Part shown: positions 32,340 to 50,699 of the stretch, one piece after another
Position numbering within the stretch: position 1 is the first letter of the stretch
How the letters are laid out: every line of letters begins with the position of its first letter
Assembly: GCA_946122785.1 (NCBI GenBank)
Contig: CAMGYJ010000004.1
Location: 12,918,150-12,982,149, forward strand
Reading direction: 5' to 3'
Length of the DNA: 64,000 nt
DNA from: Linum tenue
Lineage: Eukaryota; Streptophyta; Magnoliopsida; Malpighiales; Linaceae
Program-made: the position numbers and the translations under genes
Notes under the pieces: model-generated
What the model saw: only the letters and a program-made list of their open reading frames with translations
Told to the model about the DNA's origin: nothing
The model's database searches: none

Positions 32340-34050
32340 GGCAAAATACACTTGTATAGCCATAAGTTTCACGTTTTTGACAAATATAGCCAGAACTATT
32401 CGAAAACCCAAAATAGCCAGGAAATTGGAGGGTAGTGTGACAAATCTAGCCATTTCCGTTATAAACTTTAACGGTGTTAGTGACGCCGTCAATTTTGTTA
32501 GTGATTTGCTGATTAGGACGCCAAATCAGCGTACACGTCATCGACAAATCAGCATAAAGTGACATGTAGATTATATATGATAATATATAATAAAAATAAA
32601 AAAATAATATGAATAAAAAATACATTTAATATTTAATCATAAAAGAAACCAAAAAACCCTAACCCTTCCCCTTCCCCTTCACCTTCACCGCCACCATCCC
32701 CTTCTCCTTCCTCCCACCTCTGTTCCTTCCTCCCATCCATGGCCGCCGCCGCGGTCACCGTAACTACGAATCTCCCGCGTCACCACCATAAACACTACCC
32801 AAAAATTTCCTTCCCCTTCCTCACAAATTCCAATCTCACCTTCGCCCTCTCTGGAACCGCTTCCCTTGTGGCCATGCCCATCTCAACAATACCTCCCCAC
32901 CTTCCAGATCCTTCTCCCTTCGAATCGCACCTCATCCCCATCAAGAGGACCGAGAGGGCGTCTTCTTTTCCAATCGCACTTCATCGAGATCCTCTCGCCA
33001 CCGGAGCGGCGACAATCCCTGCAATTTCGGCTCAGTTCCAGATCGGGTTCTTCGTCCTGGTTTGATGAAATCCGTTTCGTTTCTCACCACCGACCAGCCC
33101 TCTGTAGATGAACTGATTGGGCGAATCTCGAGGAAACAATATTAGCTGCAAGAAGGAGCAGTGGGGATGGAGGATTTGGAGTGGTAGGTCGAGGGAAAAG
33201 AAACAAGCAGGTTGCTGCTCTTTGCCTCTGGATATCGAAGTGCTGCCCGCCGCCGATTGGAGGCTTCTTGTCGTCGTTTGGAAGTGCCCGGTCGCCGATT
33301 GAAGGCGTTTCTTCGCCGATTGAAATTTTCTCGCTGGTGGCGTTCCTCACCACGTCGCCGATTGAAAGGTTCTCGCTGGTGGCGGTGGAGAATCTCTCGA
33401 CTCCTTGTTGTAGTTGTTGGTTGGTGTTTTTGAATACATAGGGAGGGTAGGGGTTCTTGGGTCTGGGCGCGGAGGCGGCGTCGAGTTTGGGTTTCAATCG
33501 CCGGGGAAGAGTTTGATGAATCTGTTCCCGGGAACTCGGACTTGGGTCTGGGCGCGGAGGCGGCGTCGAGTTTGGGTTTCAATAGCCGCCTTCTTTGTCT
33601 GTCGGCGGTGTGGATTGAGTTTGTGGGGGGAAGCGATGATCTGGAATTGAGAAGAGAGGGGAGGTGTTGTTCGTAGCGGAAGAGGAAAGAAGAGAGAGGG
33701 AGAGAGGAAGGTGAGAACAGGGGAGGATCTTGGTTGAATTGGGGAAGATGTACAGTTGGAGGAAGATGGGAGAAAGATGGGCGGTGGGTATAAGGTTGGA
33801 ATTTTTTTTTTTTTGTTTTTAAACTAAATTATTAGATAAATAATGATTTTTTATATTTTAATTTTTTTTAATCCACATCGGCTTGGTGGGGATCATAAAT
33901 CGCCAACTCAGCATATTCCGTCAGTACAGTCAGATTGTTAAGTAACACCGTTAAAGAGATAGACGGAATTGGCTATTTTTGGTTTTCGAATAATTTTGGC
34001 TATATTTGTCACAAACGTGAAAGTTATGGCTATACAAGTGTATTTTGCCT
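32340..34050. mobile_element. Pack-MULE with perfect 9-bp target duplication
   Basis: The duplication TAAATTATA flanks it at 32331-32339 and 34051-34059. The inverted ends begin GGCAAAATACACTTGTATAG and stay similar for ~190 bp. The interior (32660-33700) is GC-rich with gene-like composition, carries the ORF at 32739, and contains short direct repeats (GGGTCTGGGCGCGGAGG near 33456 and 33543; CGCCGATTGAA-type repeats 33255-33370). No transposase is present. The perfect duplication implies a fairly recent insertion. Confidence 0.88.
32739..33065 (+). CDS. Captured ORF with plastid-transit-like N-terminus
   Basis: A 108-codon frame from an ATG in good context (CCATGGCC). The start, MAAAAVTVTTNLPRHHHKHY, continues rich in Ser, Thr and basic residues with few acids, like a chloroplast transit peptide, but no mature domain I recognise follows. 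Upstream CCTTCC-rich sequence looks like a plant 5' UTR. It is probably the first exon of a nuclear gene for a plastid protein, captured by the Pack-MULE. The parent gene is unknown, and whether it is expressed cannot be told. Confidence 0.45.
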   Translation: MAAAAVTVTTNLPRHHHKHYPKISFPFLTNSNLTFALSGTASLVAMPISTIPPHLPDPSPFESHLIPIKRTERASSFPIALHRDPLATGAATIPAISAQFQIGFFVLV

Positions 34051-34430
34051 AAATTATAAAACATATAATTCGCATTTGAACACCATCTTCCCCAAATATT
34101 GGTAAGATTAAACAGAATCAAGAAATTATGAGAATAGAAAGAATATACTGATCTGACAAACCAATTAACGCATAAAAGATCCTGCTCAGAAATTCAGAAT
34201 CACATTCTACACTCAGTTATGATCAGCAGCAGCCGAAAAGGTTATCTGCCATTTCATGCGTCAAACTGGTGCACAACTCTGCTATCTGTTTATGGCTTGC
34301 TTATACAATGTTTGATTGTCCACTTACACGCTTTAAGTCGTTGGATAACAATATCAAAACATTGATCTAAACAGTTGACTCGGATTATCGAGCTAAAAAA
34401 GAAAGCAAGGAATACTATCAAGAATCAATG

Positions 34431-34716
34431 GAGGTTGGTTCGTTGGATGAGGGTTCAGCCAACCCCATCCAGCCAAATACAAACCTTTACCAAACATAAT
34501 TGTTTCACCTCAAACAACATCGTTTCATTGCGAATTTGTCATCCACAGAGCACCAGCAGCAGTTGGTCTGTTGGTGCTTCATGGACAATGGGTTTGCGGT
34601 GAAACTACATTGTCTGAAGTGAAACAATGACGTTTGGTAAAGGTTTGTGTTTGGCTGAGATGTATTTGGGGACCGTGAACCCATGAAACAAACCTCAGCC
34701 AACTAACTAGCCTTCT
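34431..34716. mobile_element. MITE-like inverted-repeat element
   Basis: The left half (GGTTGGTTCGTTGGATGAGG..., AAACCTTTACCAAAC, ATTGTTTCAC) is repeated in reverse in the right half (GTGAAACAATGACGTTTGG..., CCTCAGCCAACTAAC), giving a ~285-bp hairpin-capable block. No target duplication was recognised. Confidence 0.5.
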
Positions 34717-34930
34717 TCATTTATTCTTGATCTTCTTTATTTAGGTCTTTCTTCATCCAAGGGTCGCTACGCCAGCGATTTTCCTAATTCTATCATACAT
34801 TTGATGCATTTTTACCCCTTTTTCCCCCATGATATCATCGTACCGATGATCGTGTTTCAGTCTCAACATGAAAGAAAATTTACAGTAACAGGGTTACCAG
34901 TTTCGTGTTTCTAGGCTACAAACACCATTT

Positions 34931-41982
<7,052 letters not shown>

Positions 41983-42379
41983 TTGTCAAACCTGCGCGCG
42001 TTCCAGTTCGCTAACGAGCTTCACAGCACAGCATTACCAGAGCCGTTGCACAGCAGGAGGTGACGATGTTCTGAAATGGATAAGGACGAAAAAGGGAGTG
42101 GGACCTAAGAAGTTGCCAATTTCGATGATAAAGGGAATTCTTTATGTTTCTGGTGTGGGCGCGTCTTCGTGCCTGAGAACTGAGAAGAAGGTTGGTCTGT
42201 GGGCTAGTTTATAACAGCTGCGTTTTGGTTCAATGTAATTCTGAAACGGATATTTTGCTATGTTTGACTTGGGGTGAACTCCAAGTATTTTATTTGTGTT
42301 TGGTGGAATTTCAATCATCATGGATATTTGTTCGATTCTAATTTGATTGGGGTAGAGATAAAATTCTAACTAAATTAAA

Positions 42380-42420
42380 CTAGCTTTTTATCCGGTCCGT
42401 TGGCCGAAGAGATTTATTTC
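42380..42420 (-). mobile_element. 3' end of a Helitron (minus strand; extent unknown)
   Basis: On the minus strand, CGGCCAACGGACCG (hairpin) is followed by GATAAAAAG and CTAG (42380-42383), then host T. It has the same family layout as the ends at 2852 and 47271. The element must extend to the right, but no 5' TC end was identified. It lies ~400 bp upstream of the F2KP start codon. Confidence 0.55.
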
Positions 42421-43035
42421 ATAATTTATATTAATTAACTTATTTATATGTTTAAATCATTTTGAATCTTCTAAATATTTTGTGTTCTTGATTCATAAAA
42501 GAGTTTGTAGTATGTCTATATTGGAAATTTCCAATATTTAGCACACTCACTTCTGATGCTTTGGTTTTCTAATCATAAATTATGTTGCTGTCACGTCCCA
42601 TTTAGAACTTATGTCAAAATTTGTCAACCAAAACACTAACATTTAGCGTACGCCAACCTGAGTAAAAAACTACGCTTAAGGTGCACTCACAAAAATGAGT
42701 GCGTTCAATGCACCCAAGTAAAAAACTACGCTTAAGGTGTCTGATTTTGAATTTTAATTTGTAGATTAGTGTAATATGATGATATAACATATGATAACAA
42801 CTAATTAGCGGATTACCCTAAGCCCTAGACCTCAAATTTTGAGTTCTATCCCTAAACCCCAAATTGTAAACCCTAACCCTAACCCTAAATCTCTAAACTC
42901 TAAATCCTTCAAATTAAAGTAAATCTTCAATGGTTTTTGTGCAAATTCATGTGCGTTATTGTTCATCACATCATAAGTGATGATTGACATCATTTTGACA
43001 TAAATCATATGTTTATAATGATGGTTATGACTATA
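42421..43035. other. AT-rich sequence, no gene
   Basis: Contains a short duplication of AAGTAAAAAACTACGCTTAAG (about 42661 and 42717) and telomere-like CCCTAAACCCTAA runs near 42850-42890. No coding block is seen. Confidence 0.4.
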
Positions 43036-43039
43036 GGTG

Positions 43040-43300
43040 TCAAAACAGAATCCGACCCGATTAACCCGCCCGATTAACCCGACCCGCAACCCGAATTGAC
43101 TAAAAGTCAACAACCCACAACCCGCCCGACCCGCAACCCGATCGACCCGCAAACCAACTAACCCGCAACCCGACTGACCCACAACCCGATTAACCCGAAC
43201 CCGATTGACTCGCAACCTGATTAAACCCGAACTCGATTAACCCGAACCCGATTGATCCGAACCCGACTAACCCGTAACCTGACCGACTCAACCCGAACTT
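43040..43300. repeat. Minisatellite of ACCCGATTAACCCG type
   Basis: A ~15-bp unit (variants of AACCCGATTAACCCG and GACCCGCAACCCG) repeats for ~250 bp. Units like this also form the subterminal regions of hAT-like elements in this window, so it may be one end of such an element. Confidence 0.65.
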
Positions 43301-43379
43301 CACCTAATCCACTTGAATAATTATTATATCATACAATACATAGTTTTTCAAATTAAAGTTTTTCATTCTAAACTTAGGT

Positions 43380-44191
43380 AAAATTTATTTTTCATTTCGT
43401 ATAGGGTATTTAAGAAAATATGAAACTCCGGTGATATTGTGTATTTCAAGAAAATTACAAAATTGAAACATGAACGTCATTTGAACACTAAGTTCTTTAA
43501 CAAAATTAAAAAAGTAAATATGAAATATAAAAATCAACACAATTTCAATATTAATAATGAAGAAATAATAATTGAGATCATAGACAATATTAATATAATA
43601 TATAAATTAAAATTTGGGTTAATTTAACTATTCAATAAAATTATTAATTACATATAAATAAAGTAAAGTAATGTATTTAGTAATTTGATGCTTTTAAAAG
43701 AAGAGGGAATTTTTAGTGTATTCAACTTTTTGGGAAGAGAAAGAAGAGGAAAATTTGGTTATTTGAATTTTTGAGAAAAGAAACAAGGGGGAATTTTGGT
43801 GATTTTGATTTATGAGAAGAGAAAAAAGTGAGAAAGTTTGATTCTTTTGATTATGAAAGAGAAATAAAGAGGAAAATTTTGAGTTTTCAACTTTTTGTGT
43901 AAGGAAGGAAGAAAAAGGGAAATTTGGTTATTCAATTTTATGGAAGAGAAAGAGGAGGGAAATTTGGTTCTTTCAATTTTATGGAAGAGAAAGAAGAGGG
44001 AAAATTGAGTGTTTCTAATTTATGGAAGGAGAAAGGAGGAAAATTTTAGTTTTTTTTTTTAAAATAAAGCAGGAAACAAATTTTGTATTTTCAACTTTTT
44101 GGTTTTTCAAAATTTTAGCCTTTGAATATGAATCTTTAATTTTAATATGGAGGTCATGACTAGTTAAATTTATTCTTATATGCTTTGAAGG

Positions 44192-44195
<4 letters not shown>
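43380..44195. other. AT-rich sequence with loose GAAGAGGGAAATTTGG repeats
   Basis: Between about 43690 and 44080, variants of ATGGAAGAGAAAGAAGAGGGAAATTT recur every 50-60 bp, an old degenerate tandem repeat. There is no coding evidence. Confidence 0.4.

Positions 44196-44196
<1 letters not shown>

Positions 44197-44231
<35 letters not shown>
44197..44231. repeat. (TA)n microsatellite
   Basis: About 17 TA dinucleotides directly left of the foldback element. A shorter TA-rich run lies on its other side (44631-44650), so the element may have inserted into a TA tract. Confidence 0.85.
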
Positions 44232-44234
<3 letters not shown>

Positions 44235-44236
44235 TA

Positions 44237-44624
44237 GGCTAGCATACGCTCGGGCGTACGTTAGACTACCGTACGCCAGTTTGAGTTTTGCTATTTAGAT
44301 CATGAATTAACCGGAGTTTTGGGCATGATACTATACCCTAACCACTAATGGATAAACCCCAGTCCCTAGTTTTCTAACCCAAATCATGAGATTCGTTTAA
44401 TCTTGAAATGAAAATCAACAATAATTTCGACAAATAAGAATCGTTGATTTTCAATTCAAGATTAAATGAATATTATGCTTTGGGTTAGTGAATTGCGGAC
44501 TAGGGTTTACCCATTAGGGGTTAGCGTATAATATCATACTCCAAACTCCGGTTAATTCATTGTCTAAATAGCAAAACTCAACCGGCGTACGGTAAACTAG
44601 GGTACGTCCGGGCGTACGCTAGCC
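44237..44624. mobile_element. Foldback (snapback) element, whole length an inverted repeat
   Basis: The left end GGCTAGCATACGCTCGGGCG and the right end reversed GGCTAGCGTACGCCCGGACG match, and the two ~190-bp halves stay complementary almost to the centre (AATCAACAATAATTTCGACA near 44411-44440). The transcript would form one long hairpin. There is no coding capacity. The target duplication is unclear because of the flanking TA tract. Confidence 0.7.
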
Positions 44625-45059
44625 TTTGCCATATATATACATATATATAATTGTTTATGGGCTAATAACTAAATTAACCATTAGTTACAACAATCATTTG
44701 TTTTACATATCACTTAATTTGTCTACTTGTTTTCTATGCTTCTACATTCATTGCAACTTCAACACTACGTGATCGTTGTTTTACAACACTTAATAGGAAA
44801 ATTTTGGCACATTTAAGTTGTGTTCGTGTGAACTTTTATTTCAAAATGGGAGTTAAACTTGGCATGTTAAATCATACAATTGCAATAACTCAGTAAGGTT
44901 GCGAGTTTTAAAATTTTGGTTAATCGGGTTGCGGCCTTGCGGGTCACTTTGGAATGGGAAATGAGAGGGAGGTTTGGGTGGGAACTTTGGAATTGAAAAT
45001 TTATGGGCAGGTGAATATGAGCCAACAATTATACTAAACTTGATAAGTAATTTTTGACG

Positions 45060-45282
45060 ATTCGTTGTTTAGGGTAATAAACTATAAAGTATATGGTTAG
45101 GGTATAGGGTATAAGGTACAGATGGTTTAGGGTGTATATGGTTAGGGTATAAGGTATTGATGATTTTGACAGTTCTAAGTTTTTTATTAACATATTTTCA
45201 CTTGAAGTCATTTGAAGTCTTTAACGGCAGGAGATCCCTTTTTAATTTATGTTTATAGTACGTGGTTAGGGTATAGGGTATA
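45060..45282. repeat. Degenerate GGTTAGGGTATA tandem repeat, left part
   Basis: Repeated variants of ATATGGTTAGGGTATAGGGTATA and GATGGTTTAGGGTG. The same repeat resumes at 49868 on the other side of the Helitron, so the two parts were one array before that insertion. Confidence 0.65.
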
Positions 45283-45416
45283 CTAGTTTTCATTGCCCGC
45301 GCTCTGCGTCGGGATTTGAGATAAATTCATAGAATTTTGTTGTTCTTCAATCATTCATATTGATTTAATGATGTCATTTTATATGTTTACATGTGCTTAT
45401 AGATGTTGCCATTCGA

Positions 45417-47271
45417 TCTATCTATCTATCTATCTATCTATCTATAAAATTATTAAAGGCCTTTTGGATTTAACCCATTGCCACGTACTCCTTCCTGTAA
45501 AATTAAGCTATCCACGTCAGCTTTTATGAATCCCGTCCCGCATATAAAATCGTCGCTTCTAATTGCCCGAAATTATTCGCCGCTTCCTCTCCTCCATCCG
45601 CCAAAATCTGCAACTGCAATCTTCTCCAGTCTGTCCCCTATCTCCCGTGGTTTCTATCAATTGCATTGCAGAGCAGAGTGAATTTCGTTTCTTGCCGCAA
45701 CAGGCGCCTGCCCCATCGCCCACTCTCATCTCTGCCGTCCGTCTAGCGCTCTTCCGCCACAACCCATCGCCGTTGTTGCCGACCCGCTTGCCCGCTCCGT
45801 TGATTCTACACTGTCCCCCTTCTTCGACAGCCGTCTCCCTCGCCTACAACCCCCGAACTTGGTTAATGGACGTGGAAAGACCAATCCGCAAAGCACGCCA
45901 AATTCTGCGTTGGCCTTGCTATGACGCTATTTTGTTCACTTTATTGTATGCGTTGTGTATAATTATTTGGTATTAGAGAAGCCGCATATTAAGAGATTCA
46001 TTGTAACTCCCATTTATATATTTTTCTTTTCTGACAAACCAATGTCTTATATCATTGTGCAGTTCCTGTGAATAACTATGGCGCTTCAAGTTGGACTCCA
46101 ACTCAAGCATTTTCTTCTTGGCCATCCACCAACAACTCTGCATCTCATTTACATCAGGTGCCCTCAATTAGATCATGCATTCCATGCAGATACCCTTTGA
46201 CTGTCAGTTGTGACTCTAAAGTTGTTCAATATTATAATGGCTTTATCATATAAACCAGATGTCAGCACTTATTTGGGTTGGTGATAGGTTTGTCAATTGA
46301 CAAATCTTTGATATAATTTTAGAATAAAAGTGTTTTTTTTTGTAAAATTTACCTATTTTATTTTAGTGAAGATGATATTTAAACTCAAGACTATTTGATA
46401 ATTCTTGATAATTTTGTTTTATCGTTTAATACCCTAGATCTAATTTATCAATTGGCGACTGACTCCACCGTAAATAAATTGTCACTCTAATGTTGCTAGC
46501 CATGACACTAATTGATTTATAAATCATAAGATATATTGTCAGAATTAACTAATAAAAAAATATCACCAAATGCTTTCACTTATAGGCCGAAATTGTAATA
46601 ATGTTGATTATAGAAAGTAATATTCATCCTAATTGACTTATCTTTAATACATTGCTTTATGATTTTAGCAAATATCGAATGATTTTAGAGGTTAAAGATC
46701 TTATAAAAGTGATGATTCAAGGTCAATTGAGCTCAGATACCATTTGTTTTATCGTTTAATACCCTAGATCTAATTTATCAATTGGCGACTGACTCCACCG
46801 TAAATAAATTGTCACTCTAATGTTGCTAGCCATGACACTAATTGATTTATAAATCATAAGATATATTGTCAGAATTAACTAATAAAAAAATATCACCAAA
46901 TGCTTTCACTTATAGGCCGAAATTGTAATAATGTTGATTATAGAAAGTAATATTCATCCTAATTGACTTATCTTTAATACATTGCTTTATGATTTTAGCA
47001 AATATCGAATGATTTTAGAGGTTAAAGATCTTATAAAAGTGATGATTCAAGGTCAATTGAGCTCAGATACCATCTATCATTTTTGTTCCTATCAATGTTC
47101 TATATAACTATGTTGGATCATAAATTGGAGGCTAAAACTATACTACTATGTACCATTCATAAAATCAACTCTATAATCCTATATAATTATAGTCATAAAT
47201 TATAATGATAGATAAATGAACAAAAAAAATAATATTAGAGCCAACTGCCCAACGAGCAGGGTTTAAGCTAG
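45417..47271 (+). mobile_element. Non-autonomous Helitron nested in the previous one
   Basis: The 5' end is TCTATCTATC..., a (TCTA)7 run continuing ATAAAATTATTAAAGG, preceded by host A at 45416. The 3' end has hairpin CTGCCC-AACG-AGCAG, GGTTTAAG, CTAG (47268-47271), then host T. It contains GC-rich, gene-like sequence (45480-45960), an exon-like piece after a TGTGCAG acceptor (PVNNYGASSWTPTQAFSSW, 46060-46160), and a 330-bp duplication. The captured genes were not recognised. Confidence 0.75.
46413..47072. repeat. Two tandem copies of a 330-bp unit, apparently identical
   Basis: The segment beginning TTTGTTTTATCGTTTAATA at 46413 recurs exactly 330 bp later at 46743, through GAGCTCAGATACCAT. 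I saw no difference between the copies. This means a very recent duplication or an assembly artefact. Confidence 0.85.
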
Positions 47272-47599
47272 TAAACAATAAGTTCAATACTTTGTTCCGA
47301 TAATAGAAAGCACCGATCACTTATGGTAGTAATGTTAAATTTGAATCTCTGGTCGAATCCAACCCCTCAAGTCCTGACTAATATGTTTTGTAAATGTGCA
47401 ATATGAAGGCTAAACCAACTGACCCAACGTTACTTGGGAATATTCCAATGATATCCAAATTAAGTTGTAAGCTTTTGTCTCATTAAGTTGAACGACCAAT
47501 CTTCGCACCTACCCAATCTTGACAAAGCACACGGAAAGAACAGCAAGGACAAAATAACCAAACCCCAGAATTTAAAACGGGACACTTTGATTTGAAATC

Positions 47600-49740
47600 A
47601 TGAGGATTCCAGACTACACATTGTGAGCAAGCCGGAGCCCGAGGCCCGTTATCCATGAAAATATTCTCCCATATCTGAAATCAGCAAAAGTGAAAACCGA
47701 ATTAGGAATCAATATTATTGGCTTAGACTATAGAGAAGAGAACATAATAAACAAAATAGATGAAAGCTTGTAGCAGTACTCTCCATCCTTTTACGAACTT
47801 AAAAGTGCAACCATTTGTCAATGGAGCTCTTGATAATCAATTTGATATCCCACTTTCAAACAGCAAATTTCTGAAATGACAAACGTGTTGAAAGCAAGAG
47901 GGCTTGCACCTCGAATAAACAGTCTTCTAGCTAGTCCAACATAGACTAACTGGTTTTGAAATGTGAAAACCGATTAGGAATAGAAAAATCTAAATATTCT
48001 AGAGAAAAGAGAACAATTTATAAAGGAAAGAAACAGGCAGCGAGATGTACTACAAACCAACGCCCAAAAAAGGGATGTCTCACTTTATACAGTCCAAGAT
48101 CCCAGTTCCAGAGATACAAATGAAAATAGTGTGATAATCAAGAGATCATCAATCTATGACCAGCTAAATATAATTGTTAATTGCTTGAAAGGAACTTTAG
48201 ATGAAAAACAGGACAGATGGGATGAGTAATCGGGAACCATTTGAGAACAAATAATAAGCATATAACAAAGATGAAACTTAGAATGAGCTGAGTACATAAC
48301 TAAATCCTATGAACGAAGTGAACTTAGCAATCAACAAAAAGCGAGGTCTGGAAAGGAACAAAGACAAAAATGGGGAAGAAACTACTTACCAAGGTATCAG
48401 TCACACACACATGAGGCGGCATCCAGATCTCTTTCCTGAAATCAGCAAGTAAAACTGAACCCATCAACCTCCTGGCCACCTTGGGACCTCCGCTACACAA
48501 ACCATCACCAAAAACGACATATCCGTCCTTCTCCCGCCGAAGGTAACCGAATTAAATATGAGCGGGCCCTGGTCAATAATAATTGTCACTTTTAAAAGAA
48601 TGCCACCTCCATAATGGACATTGAACAAACCCAACTCAACTCAAGAGAATAGAAAGAAACTCATTCGAGAAAACGGTAAGCAAAGCAAATCCATGGAGAT
48701 GAGCAATCAGATCAACAAAGCTACGAAAGAAAAGAGAACCCAATACAGAACAGAACCCACATATATGGATCTTCTCAAAACCCTCGATAGACCACTTAAA
48801 TAATGGAATCTCAAACGGAAAAAGAAAGAAACGAAAGTATGAATAGCTTACCGTTTGATTCTAGAGGATGACCGGTGATGAAAAGCTATCAGTAGGTTGT
48901 CGTTGTTGGCTACTTCAATTGCATTTTACTGGAGACACACAAAGACAGAGAGAGAAGAGGAGTGAGATACTCGCAACAAAAGGATGGTAATAAATGACCT
49001 AGGTGACTCGATGAAAGCGTGAAGAAGGGCAGACAAACGGAAATAAGCCTATTAGCTCGTCAACCACCCGAAATCAATGAAATAGCCAGCGGATCTGGAC
49101 GATGAACGGAGCCAGAAAAGAGAAAAGCAAACTCACCAGAGAGAGATGGATAAGTCACCAATGGTTCTGGATCCTCTCTAGCCCTCTCGATCGAGTATGC
49201 TTCCCAGTAGCTTTCAACTCCACCCATCTCCCAAATAGAGAGATGTGACACAAAAGAGAGAGAAGTCGAGAAGAAATTAAAGACCGAAAGAGGAATGGAA
49301 ATAAGGGAAAAACTGAAAAAGAAACAGGCTAAAGGTTCGTGAAAGTCGGGTTGGGTTAGGTGGAATGTGTGGTGGAGAAGGGAGGATGTAGCACCCACCG
49401 GCGGGCTTCCCAAGCAGACCCTTCTCTACTCTTCAGTATCCACTACCCAAGAACGAAGACACTCGACGTGGCCTTGCTTACCACCACAAGGATTGCATTG
49501 AGGAAAGAAAAACCCCAGCCAATCAGAGTCCCTGGAGACCTCGAGTAATGGGAAAAATATCCAAATCCACTCACCCAAAAAAAGCGTCCGCTCCAAGAAC
49601 CCGAAGGAGAAAAAACGTGCAGAGCGATCATTGCGTGTGATGGACACTGAAAGGACTCCAACCAGTAGGCAAACTCTGGTCACAACGCGACGGAATCGCC
49701 AAGTCCTGTCCAGAACCAAATAGAGACCACCGTAAACCCG
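47600..49740 (-). pseudogene. Unrecognised spliced gene fragment captured in a Helitron
   Basis: Minus-strand blocks look like exons in order: 5' UTR-like sequence (49740-49230); an exon with MGGVESYWEAYSIERARED and PLVTYPSLSG ending at donor GTGAGT (about 49138); a small block 48950-48852 between AG and GTAAGC; an exon GYLRREKDGYVVFGDGLCS, KVARRLMGSVLLADFRKEIW, PPHVCVTDTL ending at donor GTAAGT (about 48390); and a last block IWENIFMDNGPRAPACSQCV then stop (about 47605-47670). Joining the first two gives an early stop, so it is probably broken. I do not recognise the protein. Confidence 0.4.
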
Positions 49741-49867
49741 CCCACACCAGAGTCCCTTCCAAGTTGAAACAGTAACGCTGGGTCACGATGGACAGTAACA
49801 TGTGTCTACGTGTACAGTAAATGACCCATTAGTGGGTTTTCTTTTTTCAATGGTGTAGAGTATATGA

Positions 49868-50036
49868 TATATGGTTAGCGTATAACAATTAGCAAATATC
49901 ACTTTTTCATTTGTGTTTTGAAAATCAAAGTATGAATTTCACATTTAAATTAACTATACTAGCAAAATCACAACTCATAAGGATATATGGTTAGGGTATA
50001 GGGTATGTGGTTAGTGTATAATGTATGGATGGTTTA
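49868..50036. repeat. Degenerate GGTTAGGGTATA tandem repeat, right part
   Basis: Continuation of the array at 45060-45282 (GATATATGGTTAGGGTATAG, then GTGGTTAGTGTATAATGTAT). Confidence 0.6.
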
Positions 50037-50690
50037 GAGTAATGTTGTCAAAACCGAACCGAAGCACAACTCGGTTTAGCAAACGGTTCACACTTTAGTG
50101 GTCTAACCGGTGTTAAGCCATTAATGAACCGTTACTTATAAACAAAAATATTATAAATAGACACATGATTACACATCCAACGTTCTAAATCAATACACAT
50201 ATATGAATGTTAAACAATAATTTCCAACTATAAAACACCCAAATTGGTTAGTAACAGGAAAAGTGATGATCAAGCTCTAACGTTACTGCGAATGAATTAT
50301 GGGAAAAACAAAACTTAATGGGGTTGCATAGTGCATCCAAGAGGCAGAGAAAATTAGCTAAAACTGGAGCATTGCAAAAAATGCCAACCCCCGCGCAATG
50401 AAAAGTGAAAACAGCTACCACATCGAAAGGAATGAAAAATCTCAAACTTCCTTCATGTATATAATACAAAGTGGTGTTCCTCTTTTCAAAGTGTAACCGT
50501 TAAATCCCAACAAGCAGCATTAAAATAAGGCCAATACTACGGTGCCGCTATAAAAAATGCGGCACCGGTAACGCAAAATCTGATTGGTCCACATGGAACT
50601 GATGTGGCATGAACTGATTTGTTTAATTCGAGCCCAAACCTAACGACCCATTAGAATTGGCCGAACCGCTACTTGACCAAACAGACAGAA
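50037..50690. other. Transposon remnants, no gene
   Basis: 50040-50110 has the GTTGTCAAAACCGAACCGAAG style of a hAT-like end without a visible partner. Around 50538-50570, GGTGCCGC and GCGGCACC form a short palindrome, probably one end of another non-autonomous element. Confidence 0.35.
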
Positions 50691-50699
50691 TTCTTTCCG

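Larger units (their letters stand above)
45283..49867 (-). mobile_element. Helitron on the minus strand, itself interrupted by another Helitron
   Basis: 3' end (minus): hairpin CCCGACGC...GCGCGGG, CAATGAAAA, then CTAG (45283-45286) and host T. 5' end (minus): TCATATACTCTACACCATTG starting at 49867, with host A before it, followed by ACCCACTAATGGGTCATTTAC, which is typical of plant Helitron starts. The flanks on both sides are the GGTTAGGGTATA array, confirming insertion between A and T. It carries exon-like pieces on the minus strand (47600-49740) and the Helitron at 45417-47271. No RepHel is present, so it is non-autonomous. Confidence 0.7.

Noticed and set aside
42850..42890. CCCTAAACCCTAA run taken as a possible telomere
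   Set aside because: Only a few imperfect units within AT-rich intergenic DNA; genes and transposons continue on both sides.
45417..45444. TCTA repeat as an ordinary microsatellite
   Set aside because: It is positioned as the start of a Helitron (host A before it, matching CTAG/T end at 47271), so it is listed as part of that element.
49060..49413. 117-codon minus-strand frame starting MGSPPVGATSSLLHH
   Set aside because: The first part looks like 5' UTR; the better supported start is the inner ATG of MGGVESYWEAYS, within an unrecognised gene fragment.
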